A stretch of 51,945 nucleotides of DNA from an uncultured Oscillospiraceae bacterium (GTDB lineage: Bacteria > Bacillota > Clostridia > Oscillospirales > Oscillospiraceae): NCBI GenBank assembly GCA_934590325.1, contig CAKTOW010000014.1, forward strand, positions 1 through 51,945, written 5' to 3'. The position numbers and the translations under genes are program-made. Of the stretch, positions 42,838-51,752 are shown in pieces. A model generated the notes under the pieces. It worked only from the letters and a program-made list of their open reading frames with translations, did not search any database and was not told the origin of the DNA. The first letter of the stretch is position 1; every line of letters begins with the position of its first letter.

Positions 42838-43698
42838 ATGGCAGTGATGATAGAAACAAGAGATCTGACCTACACCTACCCGGCACCGGAGGGGGAGCAG
42901 AATCCTCCCGCGCTGCGGGACGTGACGGTGGAGATCGAAAAGGGCAGCTTTACGGTGGTGCTGGGGCACAACGGCTCCGGCAAGTCCACCTTTGCCAAGC
43001 ACCTGAACGCGGTGCTGCTGCCGGGCGGCGGCACGGTGTATGTGGACGGCATGGACACCAGGGACGAGAACCTGCTGCTGGAGATACGGCGGCGGACGGG
43101 CATGGTGTTCCAGAACCCGGACAACCAGATCGTCGCCAATGTGGTGGAGGAGGACGTGGCCTTCGGCCCGGAGAACCTGGGCGTGCCCACGGCGGAGATA
43201 CGCCGCCGGGTGGACGACGCGCTGGCGGCGGTGGGTATGGAGCAGTTCGCCCGCCACGCGCCGCACCTGCTGTCCGGAGGGCAGAAGCAGCGCATCGCCA
43301 TCGCGGGCATCCTGGCCATGGAGCCGGAGTGCATCGTGCTGGACGAGGCCACGGCCATGCTGGACCCCGCCGGGCGGCGGGAGGTCATCGACACCGTGCT
43401 GCGGCTGAACCGGGAGCGGGGCATCACTGTGGTGCTCATCACCCACCACATGGCTGAGGCGGAGCGCGCCGACCGGGTCATCGTCATGAACGACGGCCGG
43501 GTGGCTATGGACGGCACGCCCCGGGAGGTATTCGCCCAGGTGGAGCGGCTCCATGAGCTGGGGCTGGCGGCTCCCGACACGGTGGAGCTTTTGTACCGGC
43601 TGCGGCAGGCGGGCATGGATGTGCCCCTGGACAGCCTGACGGTGGACGAGTGCGCCGAGACCATTTGCCGCGCCTTGGGCACGGCGGAAGGGAAGTAA
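42838..43698 (+). CDS. ecfA1: ECF transporter ATPase EcfA1
   Basis: A 286-residue ABC ATPase of an energy-coupling factor importer. Walker A GHNGSGKS (about 43-50), Q-loop VFQNPDNQIVANVVEEDVAFGPENLG, signature LLSGGQKQR, Walker B CIVLDEATAMLDP and H-loop ITHHM. The FQNPDNQ motif is characteristic of EcfA. It pairs with EcfA2 and EcfT to energise several vitamin or metal S components, none of which is encoded here. Starts at ATG 42838 after GGAAG. Confidence 0.95.
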   Translation: MAVMIETRDLTYTYPAPEGEQNPPALRDVTVEIEKGSFTVVLGHNGSGKSTFAKHLNAVLLPGGGTVYVDGMDTRDENLLLEIRRRTGMVFQNPDNQIVANVVEEDVAFGPENLGVPTAEIRRRVDDALAAVGMEQFARHAPHLLSGGQKQRIAIAGILAMEPECIVLDEATAMLDPAGRREVIDTVLRLNRERGITVVLITHHMAEAERADRVIVMNDGRVAMDGTPREVFAQVERLHELGLAAPDTVELLYRLRQAGMDVPLDSLTVDECAETICRALGTAEGK

Positions 43699-43701
43699 CA
43701 A

Positions 43702-44568
43702 TTGGAACCGATCTTACAGATAGAGGACCTGACCCACACCTATTCGGCGGGGACGCCGTTCCAGCGCAGCGCCGTGGAGGGGCTGAGCATGACCGTGGGC
43801 GCAGGGGAGTTTTTGGGCGTTATCGGCCACACGGGCTCCGGTAAGTCCACGCTGATACAGCATTTGAACGGGCTGCTGCAGCCCACCTCCGGGCGCGTGC
43901 TGCTGGAGGGGAAGGATATATGGGCGGAGCCGAAGAAAATACGGGACGTGCGGTGCAAGGTGGGGCTGGTGTTCCAGTACCCGGAGTACCAGCTGTTCGA
44001 GGAAACGGTGTACAAGGACATCGCCTTCGGCCCGAAGAACATGGGGCTGGACGCCGACGAGATCGACCGGCGGGTGCGGGACGCGGCGGCCTTTGTGGGA
44101 CTGCAAGAGGAGCTGCTGGACAAGTCGCCCTTTGAACTGTCCGGCGGACAGAAGCGCCGGGTGGCCATCGCGGGCGTCATCGCCATGGAGCCGAAGGTAC
44201 TGGTGCTGGACGAGCCCACGGCGGGCCTTGACCCCCAGGGGCGGGACGCCATTCTGGCACAGATACAGACCTACCACCGGGCCAAGGACGCGGCGGTAGT
44301 GCTGGTGAGCCACAGCATGGAGGAGATCGCCCGGAACGTGGACCGCATCGTGGTGCTGTCCGGGGGCAAGGTATATATGGAGGGCACGCCGGAGAGCGTG
44401 TTCGCCCGCGCCCAGGAACTGGAGCAGGTGGGACTGGATGTGCCCCAGGTGACGAAGGTGGCCGCTGCGCTGCAGGCACGGGGGCTGGACATCGACACGG
44501 CGGTGTACACCGTGGAGGCGCTGGAGCGGAAGCTGCTGGCGCTGAAGGGGGGTGCCGGAGGATGCTGA
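43702..44568 (+). CDS. ecfA2: ECF transporter ATPase EcfA2
   Basis: A 288-residue second EcfA ATPase: Walker A GHTGSGKS (about 42-49), VFQYPEYQLFEETVYKDIAFGPKNMG, signature ELSGGQKRR, Walker B VLVLDEPTAGLDPQG, H-loop VSHSMEE. FQYPEYQLFEETV distinguishes A2 from A1. The start is a TTG three bases after the ecfA1 stop with GGGAAG upstream. It overlaps ecfT by seven bases. Confidence 0.95.
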   Translation: MEPILQIEDLTHTYSAGTPFQRSAVEGLSMTVGAGEFLGVIGHTGSGKSTLIQHLNGLLQPTSGRVLLEGKDIWAEPKKIRDVRCKVGLVFQYPEYQLFEETVYKDIAFGPKNMGLDADEIDRRVRDAAAFVGLQEELLDKSPFELSGGQKRRVAIAGVIAMEPKVLVLDEPTAGLDPQGRDAILAQIQTYHRAKDAAVVLVSHSMEEIARNVDRIVVLSGGKVYMEGTPESVFARAQELEQVGLDVPQVTKVAAALQARGLDIDTAVYTVEALERKLLALKGGAGGC

Positions 44569-45368
44569 AGGATATTACCTTAGGCCAGTTCTTCCCGGCG
44601 GACACGCCGGTACACCGGCTGGACCCCCGGACGAAGCTGCTGTGCGTGATCCTGTACATCATCGCGCTGTTCAACGCCAAGAGCGTGCTGACCTACGGCA
44701 TCATGATCGCGGTGCTGGCGGTGTCGGTGCTGGTGTCCCGGGTGCCGTTCAAGTCGCTGACCAAGGGGCTGAAGCCCGTGTACTTCGTGGTGGCGTTCAC
44801 GGCCATCATGAATATGTTCTTCACCGCCGGTACGCCGGTGGCGGATGTGTGGCTGCTGCGGAGCATTACATGGGAGGGGATCGTCGCCGCCGTGCAGATG
44901 GTGCTGCGCATCGTGCTGCTGATCATGGGGACATTCCTGATGACGTACACCACCAGCCCCATCGCGCTGACCGACGGCATGGAGAGTCTGCTGTCGCCGC
45001 TGAAGAAGCTGCGTATGCCCGTCCATGAGCTGGCCATGATGATGTCCATTGCGCTGCGGTTCATCCCCACGCTCATCGAGGAAACGGACAAGATCATGTC
45101 GGCGCAGAAGGCACGCGGCGCGGACTTCGAGACCGGGAATATCTTCCAGAGGGCCAAGGCGCTGGTGCCGATCCTGGTGCCGCTGTTCATCAGCGCGTTC
45201 CGCCGGGCGGACGAACTGGCCACGGCCATGGAATGCCGCTGCTATCACGGCGGCGAGGGGCGTACCGCCCTGCGGGTGCTGCGGTACAAGACGGCGGATT
45301 GGCTGGTGCTGGCGGCCTTCCTGGTGCTGACGGCGGGCATCATCGTGCTGAAGAAGTTCGGATTCTAA
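44562..45368 (+). CDS. ecfT: ECF transporter transmembrane subunit EcfT
   Basis: A 268-residue membrane protein with helices at about 25-60, 70-90 and 105-135 and a C-terminal helix. The paired coupling motifs are visible as EETDKIMSAQKARGADF (about 171-187) and AFRRADELATAMECRCY (about 210-226); both carry the Ala-Arg-Gly/Ala-Met-type helices that dock on EcfA1 and EcfA2. ATG after GGAGG inside the end of ecfA2. Confidence 0.94.
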   Translation: MLKDITLGQFFPADTPVHRLDPRTKLLCVILYIIALFNAKSVLTYGIMIAVLAVSVLVSRVPFKSLTKGLKPVYFVVAFTAIMNMFFTAGTPVADVWLLRSITWEGIVAAVQMVLRIVLLIMGTFLMTYTTSPIALTDGMESLLSPLKKLRMPVHELAMMMSIALRFIPTLIEETDKIMSAQKARGADFETGNIFQRAKALVPILVPLFISAFRRADELATAMECRCYHGGEGRTALRVLRYKTADWLVLAAFLVLTAGIIVLKKFGF

Positions 45369-45385
45369 AGAAGGAGGCGGTGCGG

Positions 45386-46141
45386 ATGCGGAATATCGCG
45401 CTGATACTGATGTACAACGGCACCGCCTATCACGGCTGGCAGGTGCAGAAAACGGAGATCTCCGTGGCGCAGACGCTGGAGAAGGGACTGTCCATGGTGT
45501 GCGGCCATCCGGTGAAGGTCACCGGCTGCGGGCGCACGGATGCCGGCGTCCATGCGGAGCACTATGTGGCCAATTTCCGCACGGAGTCCCGGATACCGGT
45601 GGACAGGTTGCCCTTTGCGGTGAACACCCACATCCCGGAGGACATCGTGGTGAAGGCGGCTTATGAGGTGGCGGAGGATTTCAACGCCATCGGCTCGTGC
45701 ATCAAAAAGGAGTACACCTATCGCATCTACAACTCCCGCATCAAGAACCCGTTCTACGTCCACCGGGCGTATTTCTATCCCAAGAAGCTGGATGAGGCGC
45801 TGATGGACCGGGCGGCGCGGATGTTCGAGGGCACCCACGATTTTGCAGCCGTGCGCAGCGTGGGCACCAACGTGAGGAGCACCGTGCGCACCATACACTA
45901 CTGCCGGGTGACCCGGAACGGGGAGCTGCTGGAACTGAAGGTATGCGCGGACGGATTCCTGTATAATATGGTACGTGCCATCACCGGCACAGTGCTGTAC
46001 GCGGCGGAGGGTAAGCTGACGCCGGAGGATATACCGGAGATACTGGATTCCGGGAACAGGACGCTGGCGGGTCCGACGGCGCCGCCGGGTGGGCTGTATC
46101 TCACCCGGGTGTGGTATGAGGATGAACGGCTGAATGGATAA
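45386..46141 (+). CDS. truA: tRNA pseudouridine(38-40) synthase TruA
   Basis: A 251-residue pseudouridine synthase that modifies positions 38-40 of the tRNA anticodon arm. The start NIALILMYNGTAYHGWQVQ and GCGRTDAGVHA (catalytic Asp about 52) are definitive; FLYNMVRAITGTVLYAAEGKL near the C-terminus is the second family signature. AAGGAGG precedes the ATG. truA directly after ecfA1-ecfA2-ecfT is the conserved Firmicutes order. It overlaps the next gene by eight bases. Confidence 0.97.
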   Translation: MRNIALILMYNGTAYHGWQVQKTEISVAQTLEKGLSMVCGHPVKVTGCGRTDAGVHAEHYVANFRTESRIPVDRLPFAVNTHIPEDIVVKAAYEVAEDFNAIGSCIKKEYTYRIYNSRIKNPFYVHRAYFYPKKLDEALMDRAARMFEGTHDFAAVRSVGTNVRSTVRTIHYCRVTRNGELLELKVCADGFLYNMVRAITGTVLYAAEGKLTPEDIPEILDSGNRTLAGPTAPPGGLYLTRVWYEDERLNG

Positions 46142-47336
46142 CAACACCAACAACTGGAAAGAGTTCACGCTGGGCGATCCCCAGGAGGAGCAGCCCCGGC
46201 GGGTGGAGAAGAAGAGCCGCCGCAAGCCGCTGCTGATACTGCTTATCGTGGCGGTGCTGGCCATCGGCGCGGTGACGGCGGCGGTGTTGCTGGACAGGAG
46301 CGGCTTTGACGGCCTGCGCCGCAGCATCATCTATGCCAAGGCGGTGAAGGACGAGAACGGCTGCGCCCAGCTGTACAGGTACAGCAGCGACCAGTCGGGA
46401 CGGTTCGCCTCCATCGAGGGGAGCCTGGTCTCCGTGTCCATGCACCAGTTGACGGTGCTGGATGAGAAAAACAAGACGCTGTACGACGAGGCGGTGAAGT
46501 TCCAATCCCCGGCGCTGCAGTCCCGGGGCGGGCACGCCGTGGCCTACGACGTGGGCGGCACGGAGGTGTACGTCCTGTCGGACAAGGGGCTGGTGTATAA
46601 GCTGGACTGTGCCGGTGAGGTGCTCAGCGCTTCACTGAATCAGAAGGGCTGGCTGACGGTGGTGTGCAGCGAGAGCGGCTGCAAGGCCGCCGTGCGGGTG
46701 TACGACGCGGGCGGGGAGGCGGTGTTCGTCTTCCGGTCGTCGGACCGGTTCGTGATGACGGCGGCGCTGTCCTCCGACAGCCGCACGCTGGCGGCGGTGA
46801 CTATGGGGCAGGAGAACGGCGTGTTCGCCAGCTATGTGGTGTTCTACCGGGTCAACAGCGATAAGGAGGCCGGGCGGTGCACCCTGCGGGGCAGCGTGGT
46901 CTATGACCTGACGGCTGCGGGCAGCGGCTTCTGCGCCGTGACGGAGGAGCAGCTATGCTTCGTCGGCGCCGACGGCGTGATGACGGCGGCCTACGACTAC
47001 GGCGGGGACTATCTGCGCCGGGTCAGCGTCAGCGACGACGGCTATGCCGCGGTGCTGCTGGGGCGCTATCGCACCGGCACACAGCACCGGGTAGTCACTG
47101 TGGGCGGCGACGGTAAGGAGATCGCCGCGCTGGAGCTGGACGCGGAGGTCAGCAGCCTGTCCGCCGCGGGACGGTATGTGGCGGTGCTGACCAGCGACGA
47201 GCTGGTCATCTATGATAAACAGCTGACACCCTGCGCGGAGCTGCAGGAGGTCAGTCAGGCGCGGGAGGTACTGATGCGCAGCGACGGCTCTGCCGTGCTT
47301 GCGGGCAGCATGGCTGCCAGTCTGTACCTGCCGTAA
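46134..47336 (+). CDS. DUF5711-family membrane-anchored protein
   Basis: A 400-residue protein with a basic cytoplasmic N-terminus (RRVEKKSRRKP, about 22-32), one membrane helix (about 33-52) and a large extracellular part made of repeated short beta-strand units (VYVLSDKGLVYKLD, FVFRSSDRFVMTAAL, LCFVGADGVMTAAY, RVVTVGGDGKEIAAL), a probable beta-propeller. This matches DUF5711, of unknown function. It overlaps truA and precedes cvpA, so it is cotranscribed. A role at the cell envelope is inferred from topology only. Confidence 0.82.
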   Translation: MDNNTNNWKEFTLGDPQEEQPRRVEKKSRRKPLLILLIVAVLAIGAVTAAVLLDRSGFDGLRRSIIYAKAVKDENGCAQLYRYSSDQSGRFASIEGSLVSVSMHQLTVLDEKNKTLYDEAVKFQSPALQSRGGHAVAYDVGGTEVYVLSDKGLVYKLDCAGEVLSASLNQKGWLTVVCSESGCKAAVRVYDAGGEAVFVFRSSDRFVMTAALSSDSRTLAAVTMGQENGVFASYVVFYRVNSDKEAGRCTLRGSVVYDLTAAGSGFCAVTEEQLCFVGADGVMTAAYDYGGDYLRRVSVSDDGYAAVLLGRYRTGTQHRVVTVGGDGKEIAALELDAEVSSLSAAGRYVAVLTSDELVIYDKQLTPCAELQEVSQAREVLMRSDGSAVLAGSMAASLYLP

Positions 47337-47378
47337 GACACAGGACGCGGGCGACCGCGGTGTGTGAGGTGAATACAC

Positions 47379-48038
47379 ATGAACGGGAATATAGGTATAT
47401 TCGTGGACATCGCTTTGGCGGCGGTGCTGCTGTTGGCACTGGTCATGGGTTGGCGGCAGGGCTTCGTCCAGGCGCTGACACGGATCATCGTGGTGGTGGT
47501 GGCGCTGCTGCTGGCGGGCTGGATCGCCGGGAAGTTGGCGGACCCCGCGGCCAAATGGCTGGAGCCAATGCTGACGGAGAAGCTGGAGCAGCGCCTGACC
47601 GCCCAGGGCAACACCGACGATGCCGGCGAGATGCTGGCGGCCTTCGGCTTTCAGGGGGATACCCTGTCGGAGCTGGTGGACAAGGTGGTGGAGAGGGCGC
47701 AGCAGGCGGGCGAAACGCTGCTGAGCGCCGTGGTGTCCACGGCGCTGCGCTCGGCGGCCTACGCGGTGGTGTACGTGGTGTCGTTCCTGCTGCTGCTTTT
47801 GCTGCTGAGGCTGGTGTTGACACCGTTGCATCTGTTCACGAAGCTGCCGGTGGTACACGGCGTCAACGCGCTGCTGGGCGGTGCGCTGGGGCTGGTCAAG
47901 GGCATGCTGTTGGTGTTCCTGGCGGTGTGGGTACTGCAGAAGCTGCAGCTGTTCATCACGCCGGAGCTGGTGAGCAAAACGGTGCTGCTGAAGTTCTTTA
48001 CCCAGAACAGCCCCATAGACTTGATAGCCAAGCTGTGA
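47379..48038 (+). CDS. CvpA-family membrane protein
   Basis: A 219-residue membrane protein. The N-terminal DIALAAVLLLALVMGWRQGFVQALTRIIVVVVALLLAGWIAGKLA and VVYVVSFLLLLLLLRLVLTPLHLFTKLPVVHGVNALLGGALGLVKGMLLVFLAVWVL match the CvpA/colicin V production family, four helices. The family is linked to envelope integrity in some bacteria; molecular function is unclear. RBS GTGAGGTG. It continues the operon from truA toward clpE. Confidence 0.88.
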   Translation: MNGNIGIFVDIALAAVLLLALVMGWRQGFVQALTRIIVVVVALLLAGWIAGKLADPAAKWLEPMLTEKLEQRLTAQGNTDDAGEMLAAFGFQGDTLSELVDKVVERAQQAGETLLSAVVSTALRSAAYAVVYVVSFLLLLLLLRLVLTPLHLFTKLPVVHGVNALLGGALGLVKGMLLVFLAVWVLQKLQLFITPELVSKTVLLKFFTQNSPIDLIAKL

Positions 48039-48085
48039 AATCGGATATACTGCAATTGCTGCCTTATATATAACGGAGGAATATC

Positions 48086-50434
48086 ATGCAACCGACTCTT
48101 TGCTCTAAATGTAAGAAGAATGTGGCCGTGGTGTTTATCTCGCGGATGAACGAGAAGAACGAGATGGTCAACGAGGGACTGTGCCTGCAGTGCGCCGCCA
48201 AGCTGGGACTGCCTCAGGTGGAGGACATGATGAAGCGCATGGGCATCACCCCGGAGGATCTGGAGAACATCAACAGTGAGATGATGCAGGCCTTCGGCGG
48301 GGCGGAGGAACTGGATGCCCCGGACGACGACGGCGGTGACGAGGACGATGAGGAGAGCGGAAAGACCGCTACGTTCCCGTTCCTGAACCGGCTGTTCAAC
48401 ACCAACGGCAATACCCCCGCCGAGCAGCAGCCGCCCCAGAACGGCGGCGCGGCAGGCGGACAGCCCTCCGGACGCAAGACGGAGAAAAAGCGGAAGTTCC
48501 TGGACAACTACTGCATCAACCTGAGCCAGCGGGCCCGGGACGGCAAGCTGGACGCGGTCATCGGACGGGAGCAGGAGATCGAGCGGGTGGTGCAGATACT
48601 GAACCGCCGGCAGAAGAACAACCCCTGCCTTATCGGCGAGCCCGGCGTGGGCAAGACGGCCATCGCAGAGGGCCTGGCCCAGCGTATCGCGGCGGGACAG
48701 GTGCCCTTCAAGCTGCGGGACAAGGAGGTATATCTCCTTGACCTGACGGCGCTGGTGGCGGGCACCCAGTTCCGCGGACAGTTCGAGAGCCGCATGAAGG
48801 GCCTCATCGAGGAGATACGCAAGGCGGGAAACGTGATACTGGTCATCGACGAGGTGCACAATATCGTGGGCGCCGGCGACGCTGAGGGCAGCATGAACGC
48901 CGCCAATATCCTCAAGCCCGCCCTGAGCCGGGGCGAGATACAGGTCATCGGCGCCACCACGTTCAACGAGTACCGCAAGCACATCGAGAAGGACACGGCG
49001 CTGGAGCGCCGGTTCCAGCCGGTGACGGTCAACGAGCCCAACATGGAGGACACCCTGAAGATACTGCAGGGCATCGCGCACTATTATGAGGAATTTCATG
49101 GTGTGTCCATCCCCCAGGGGGTGCTGCGGCAGGCGGTGGTGCTGTCCGAGCGGTACATCACCGACCGGTATCTGCCCGACAAGGCCATCGACCTTATCGA
49201 CGAGGCCTGCTCCGACCGGAACCTTCACGACCCGGAGATCAACCGGCGGATGGAGCTGGAGCAGGAGCAGGCGAACCTGACCTTCGAGAGGGAGAACCTG
49301 ATGTCCGCCCAGCCGGCGGACGGTCAGCAGTTCACCGAGCAGGAGCTGGATCAGCGGTATGAGCGCATTGCGGAGCTTCGCAGCCAGGAGCTGCGGGTGA
49401 CGGACGAGCTGAACGCCATCAAGGCGAAGGGAGTACCGGAGCTGACCATGGAGAACATCGCCCGCGTGATCGAGATGTGGACGAAGATCCCTGCCAGCAA
49501 GATCAAAGAGGAGGAGTTCAAGCGTCTGGCGGAGCTGGATCAGCGGCTCCGTGCCCATGTGGTGGGGCAGGACGAGGCCATCGCCGCCGTGTCCGCCGCT
49601 ATCCGCCGCAACCGGGTGGGTATCTCCCCCAAGCACAAGCCGGTGAGCTTTATCTTCGTGGGTCCCACCGGCGTGGGCAAAACGGAGCTGGTGAAGCAGC
49701 TGGCGGACGATCTGTTCGACGCGCCGGAGTCTCTGATCCGGCTGGATATGTCCGAGTTTATGGAGAAGCACTCCGTCTCCCGTATCGTGGGCAGCCCTCC
49801 CGGCTACGTGGGCTACGACGAGGCGGGGCAGCTGACGGAGAAGATCCGGCGCAAGCCCTATTCCGTGGTGCTGTTCGACGAGATCGAGAAGGCGCACCCG
49901 GACGTGCTGAATGTGCTGCTGCAAATTCTGGACGATGGACAGATCACCGATGCCCACGGGCGGAAGGTGAACTTCGAGAATACGGTCATCGTCATGACCT
50001 CCAACGCGGGCTCGGACACCAAGTCCGCGGGGTCCGTGGGCTTTGGCGGCAGTGCCGACGATCAGGGGAAGGAGCGGGCGATGAAGGCTCTGCGGGACTT
50101 CCTGCGGCCGGAGTTCCTGAACCGTGTGGACGAGATCGTGTATTTCAACCACCTCAGCAAAGAGAACTTCGAGGGCATCGCCCGCATCATGCTGGAGGAG
50201 CTGTATACCTCCCTCAGCGACAAGGGCTACGGCTTCCGCTATGACGACGCGCTGGTGGATTATCTGGCGGAGAAGTCCTATTCGCTGACCTATGGCGCGC
50301 GGAATCTGCGGCGGCTCATCCAGAAGGAACTGGAGGACCCCATGGCCGCGCAGATCATCGACGCTTTCGAGCATCCCATTACGCAGATCAGCGCCACCGT
50401 GGAGGACGGCGCGGTGAAGCTATATACACTGTGA
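48086..50434 (+). CDS. clpE: ClpE-type AAA+ unfoldase
   Basis: A 782-residue Hsp100 protein. A zinc knuckle with Cys at about 6, 9, 33 and 36 replaces the usual Clp N domain, which is the ClpE hallmark; an acidic, low-complexity linker (about 72-130) follows. The first AAA domain has GEPGVGKT (about 184-191), the second GPTGVGKT (about 526-533); a VGF loop near 651-653 fits ClpP binding. A UVR-type coiled middle segment is near 400-440. It unfolds substrates for ClpP. GGAGG precedes the ATG. No CtsR-like site is noted. Confidence 0.93.
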   Translation: MQPTLCSKCKKNVAVVFISRMNEKNEMVNEGLCLQCAAKLGLPQVEDMMKRMGITPEDLENINSEMMQAFGGAEELDAPDDDGGDEDDEESGKTATFPFLNRLFNTNGNTPAEQQPPQNGGAAGGQPSGRKTEKKRKFLDNYCINLSQRARDGKLDAVIGREQEIERVVQILNRRQKNNPCLIGEPGVGKTAIAEGLAQRIAAGQVPFKLRDKEVYLLDLTALVAGTQFRGQFESRMKGLIEEIRKAGNVILVIDEVHNIVGAGDAEGSMNAANILKPALSRGEIQVIGATTFNEYRKHIEKDTALERRFQPVTVNEPNMEDTLKILQGIAHYYEEFHGVSIPQGVLRQAVVLSERYITDRYLPDKAIDLIDEACSDRNLHDPEINRRMELEQEQANLTFERENLMSAQPADGQQFTEQELDQRYERIAELRSQELRVTDELNAIKAKGVPELTMENIARVIEMWTKIPASKIKEEEFKRLAELDQRLRAHVVGQDEAIAAVSAAIRRNRVGISPKHKPVSFIFVGPTGVGKTELVKQLADDLFDAPESLIRLDMSEFMEKHSVSRIVGSPPGYVGYDEAGQLTEKIRRKPYSVVLFDEIEKAHPDVLNVLLQILDDGQITDAHGRKVNFENTVIVMTSNAGSDTKSAGSVGFGGSADDQGKERAMKALRDFLRPEFLNRVDEIVYFNHLSKENFEGIARIMLEELYTSLSDKGYGFRYDDALVDYLAEKSYSLTYGARNLRRLIQKELEDPMAAQIIDAFEHPITQISATVEDGAVKLYTL

Positions 50435-50444
50435 GGTGAGCCGT

Positions 50445-50654
50445 ATGCTGTTTCGCAAGGACATTGACCCCCGGTGCGCCTACTGCGAGCGGGGGAGCCG
50501 CATCAGCGACGACAAGGTGGCCTGCGTCAAGCGGGGCATCGTGGCGCCGGAGGACAGGTGCGGCGCGTTCAAGTACGACCCGCTGCGGCGTGTGCCGCCG
50601 CGTCCGCTGAAGCTGGATACGGCGAAGCTGACCCCGGAGGATTTCGAGATATAA
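50445..50654 (+). CDS. Small four-cysteine protein, unknown
   Basis: A 69-residue protein: MLFRKDIDPRCAYCERGSRI, then KVACVKRGIVAPEDRCGAF and YDPLRRVPP. The Cys pattern CxxC...C...C suggests a zinc-bound mini-domain. ATG at 50445 follows GAGGTGA; a GTG nine bases upstream is an alternative. It sits ten bases after clpE and 50 bases before the ferredoxin gene, so it is part of the operon. Function unknown. Confidence 0.8.
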   Translation: MLFRKDIDPRCAYCERGSRISDDKVACVKRGIVAPEDRCGAFKYDPLRRVPPRPLKLDTAKLTPEDFEI

Positions 50655-50704
50655 CGAGAACGGACGGCCGCAGGGCGGCTGTTCCCGCACGGGAGGGTGA
50701 CGGT

Positions 50705-51523
50705 ATGAGCAACAGGAAGGTTTGGGCGGTATATTTCAGCGGCACAGGCACCACGGAAAAGACGGTCACGCGTATCGCGCACCGTCTGGCGGACGCGCTG
50801 GGCGCGGAATATGCACCGTACAGCTATACGCTGCCGGAGGCGCGGCAGCGGGAGGTGACGATCCCGGCAGGGGACGTGGCGGTGGTGGGCTGTCCCACCT
50901 ATGCCGGGCGCGTGCCGAATCTGCTGATGCCGTACCTGCGGGACATGGTGCATGGTACCGGCGCACTGGCGGTGCCGGTGGTGCTGTTCGGCAACCGAAA
51001 TTATGACGATGCACTGATGGAGCTTTCCAAGCTGTTGACGGGGAACGGCTTTACCTGTGTGGCCGGCGGAGCCTTCGTGGGGGAGCACAGCTTCTCGCGT
51101 GCCCTGGGAGCCGGGCGGCCGAATGAGGCGGACATGGCGGAGATGGATACCTTCGCCGACAGCGCGGCGGCCAAACTGGCGGCGGGGAATATCGGTCCAG
51201 TGGTGGTAGGCGGGTGCGATCCCATCCGGCCCTACTATACGCCCCGGGACCGGCACGGAAATCCTATCAACATCCTGAAGGTAAAGCCAAAGACCGACAT
51301 GAGCCTGTGCGGCGGCTGCGGACTGTGTGCGGCCCGGTGCCCCATGGGCAGCATCGACCCGGCGGATGTGTCCCAAGTGACGGGGGTGTGCATCAAGTGC
51401 TGTGCCTGTGTCAAGGGCTGTCCCACGGGAGCTAAGTATTTCGATGACCCGGGGTATCTGTACCACAAGAGCGAGCTGGAGGAGGTCTATGCCCGTCCGG
51501 CGAAGAATGAGGTGTTCCTGTAA
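50705..51523 (+). CDS. EFR1-type flavodoxin-ferredoxin fusion protein
   Basis: A 272-residue redox protein. A flavodoxin-like domain (about 1-165) begins VWAVYFSGTGTTEKTVTRIA, the FMN phosphate loop, followed by VVGCPTYAGRVPNLL. The C-terminal part carries two [4Fe-4S] motifs, CGGCGLCAARCP (about 200-211) and CIKCCACVKGCP (about 229-240). This matches the EFR1 family of anaerobic ferrodoxins; the electron partner is unknown. GGGAGGGTGACGGT precedes the ATG. Last gene of the operon; no terminator is obvious after it. Confidence 0.92.
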   Translation: MSNRKVWAVYFSGTGTTEKTVTRIAHRLADALGAEYAPYSYTLPEARQREVTIPAGDVAVVGCPTYAGRVPNLLMPYLRDMVHGTGALAVPVVLFGNRNYDDALMELSKLLTGNGFTCVAGGAFVGEHSFSRALGAGRPNEADMAEMDTFADSAAAKLAAGNIGPVVVGGCDPIRPYYTPRDRHGNPINILKVKPKTDMSLCGGCGLCAARCPMGSIDPADVSQVTGVCIKCCACVKGCPTGAKYFDDPGYLYHKSELEEVYARPAKNEVFL

Positions 51524-51615
51524 GTATCAGAGGGGCGGAAAACGGGAATAATACATAAGCTGTGCTGATGATGTGGACGGTTCTATTCAAAGTGGGTAAA
51601 ATGTAGAATTGGCCG

Positions 51616-51752
51616 TTGACAAACGTGGCGGTGTATGGTAGTCTAACAAAGCTGTCCGGAAGGGCAGGCGCGTGGAAGTAAAAAGAAGTCAACGAAAAAT
51701 GTCTGAAAAAGGTAAAATAGTAGTTGACAAGATAGCTGACATGTGCTAAGAT
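51616..51752 (+). promoter_or_regulatory. Tandem strong promoters, probably of an rRNA operon
   Basis: P1 is TTGACA (51616-51621), 17 bases, TAGTCT; P2 is TTGACA (51724-51729), 17 bases, TAAGAT (51747-51752), preceded by an A-rich tract. Two perfect -35 boxes in tandem with no ORF downstream fit an rRNA operon start. Confidence 0.7.
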
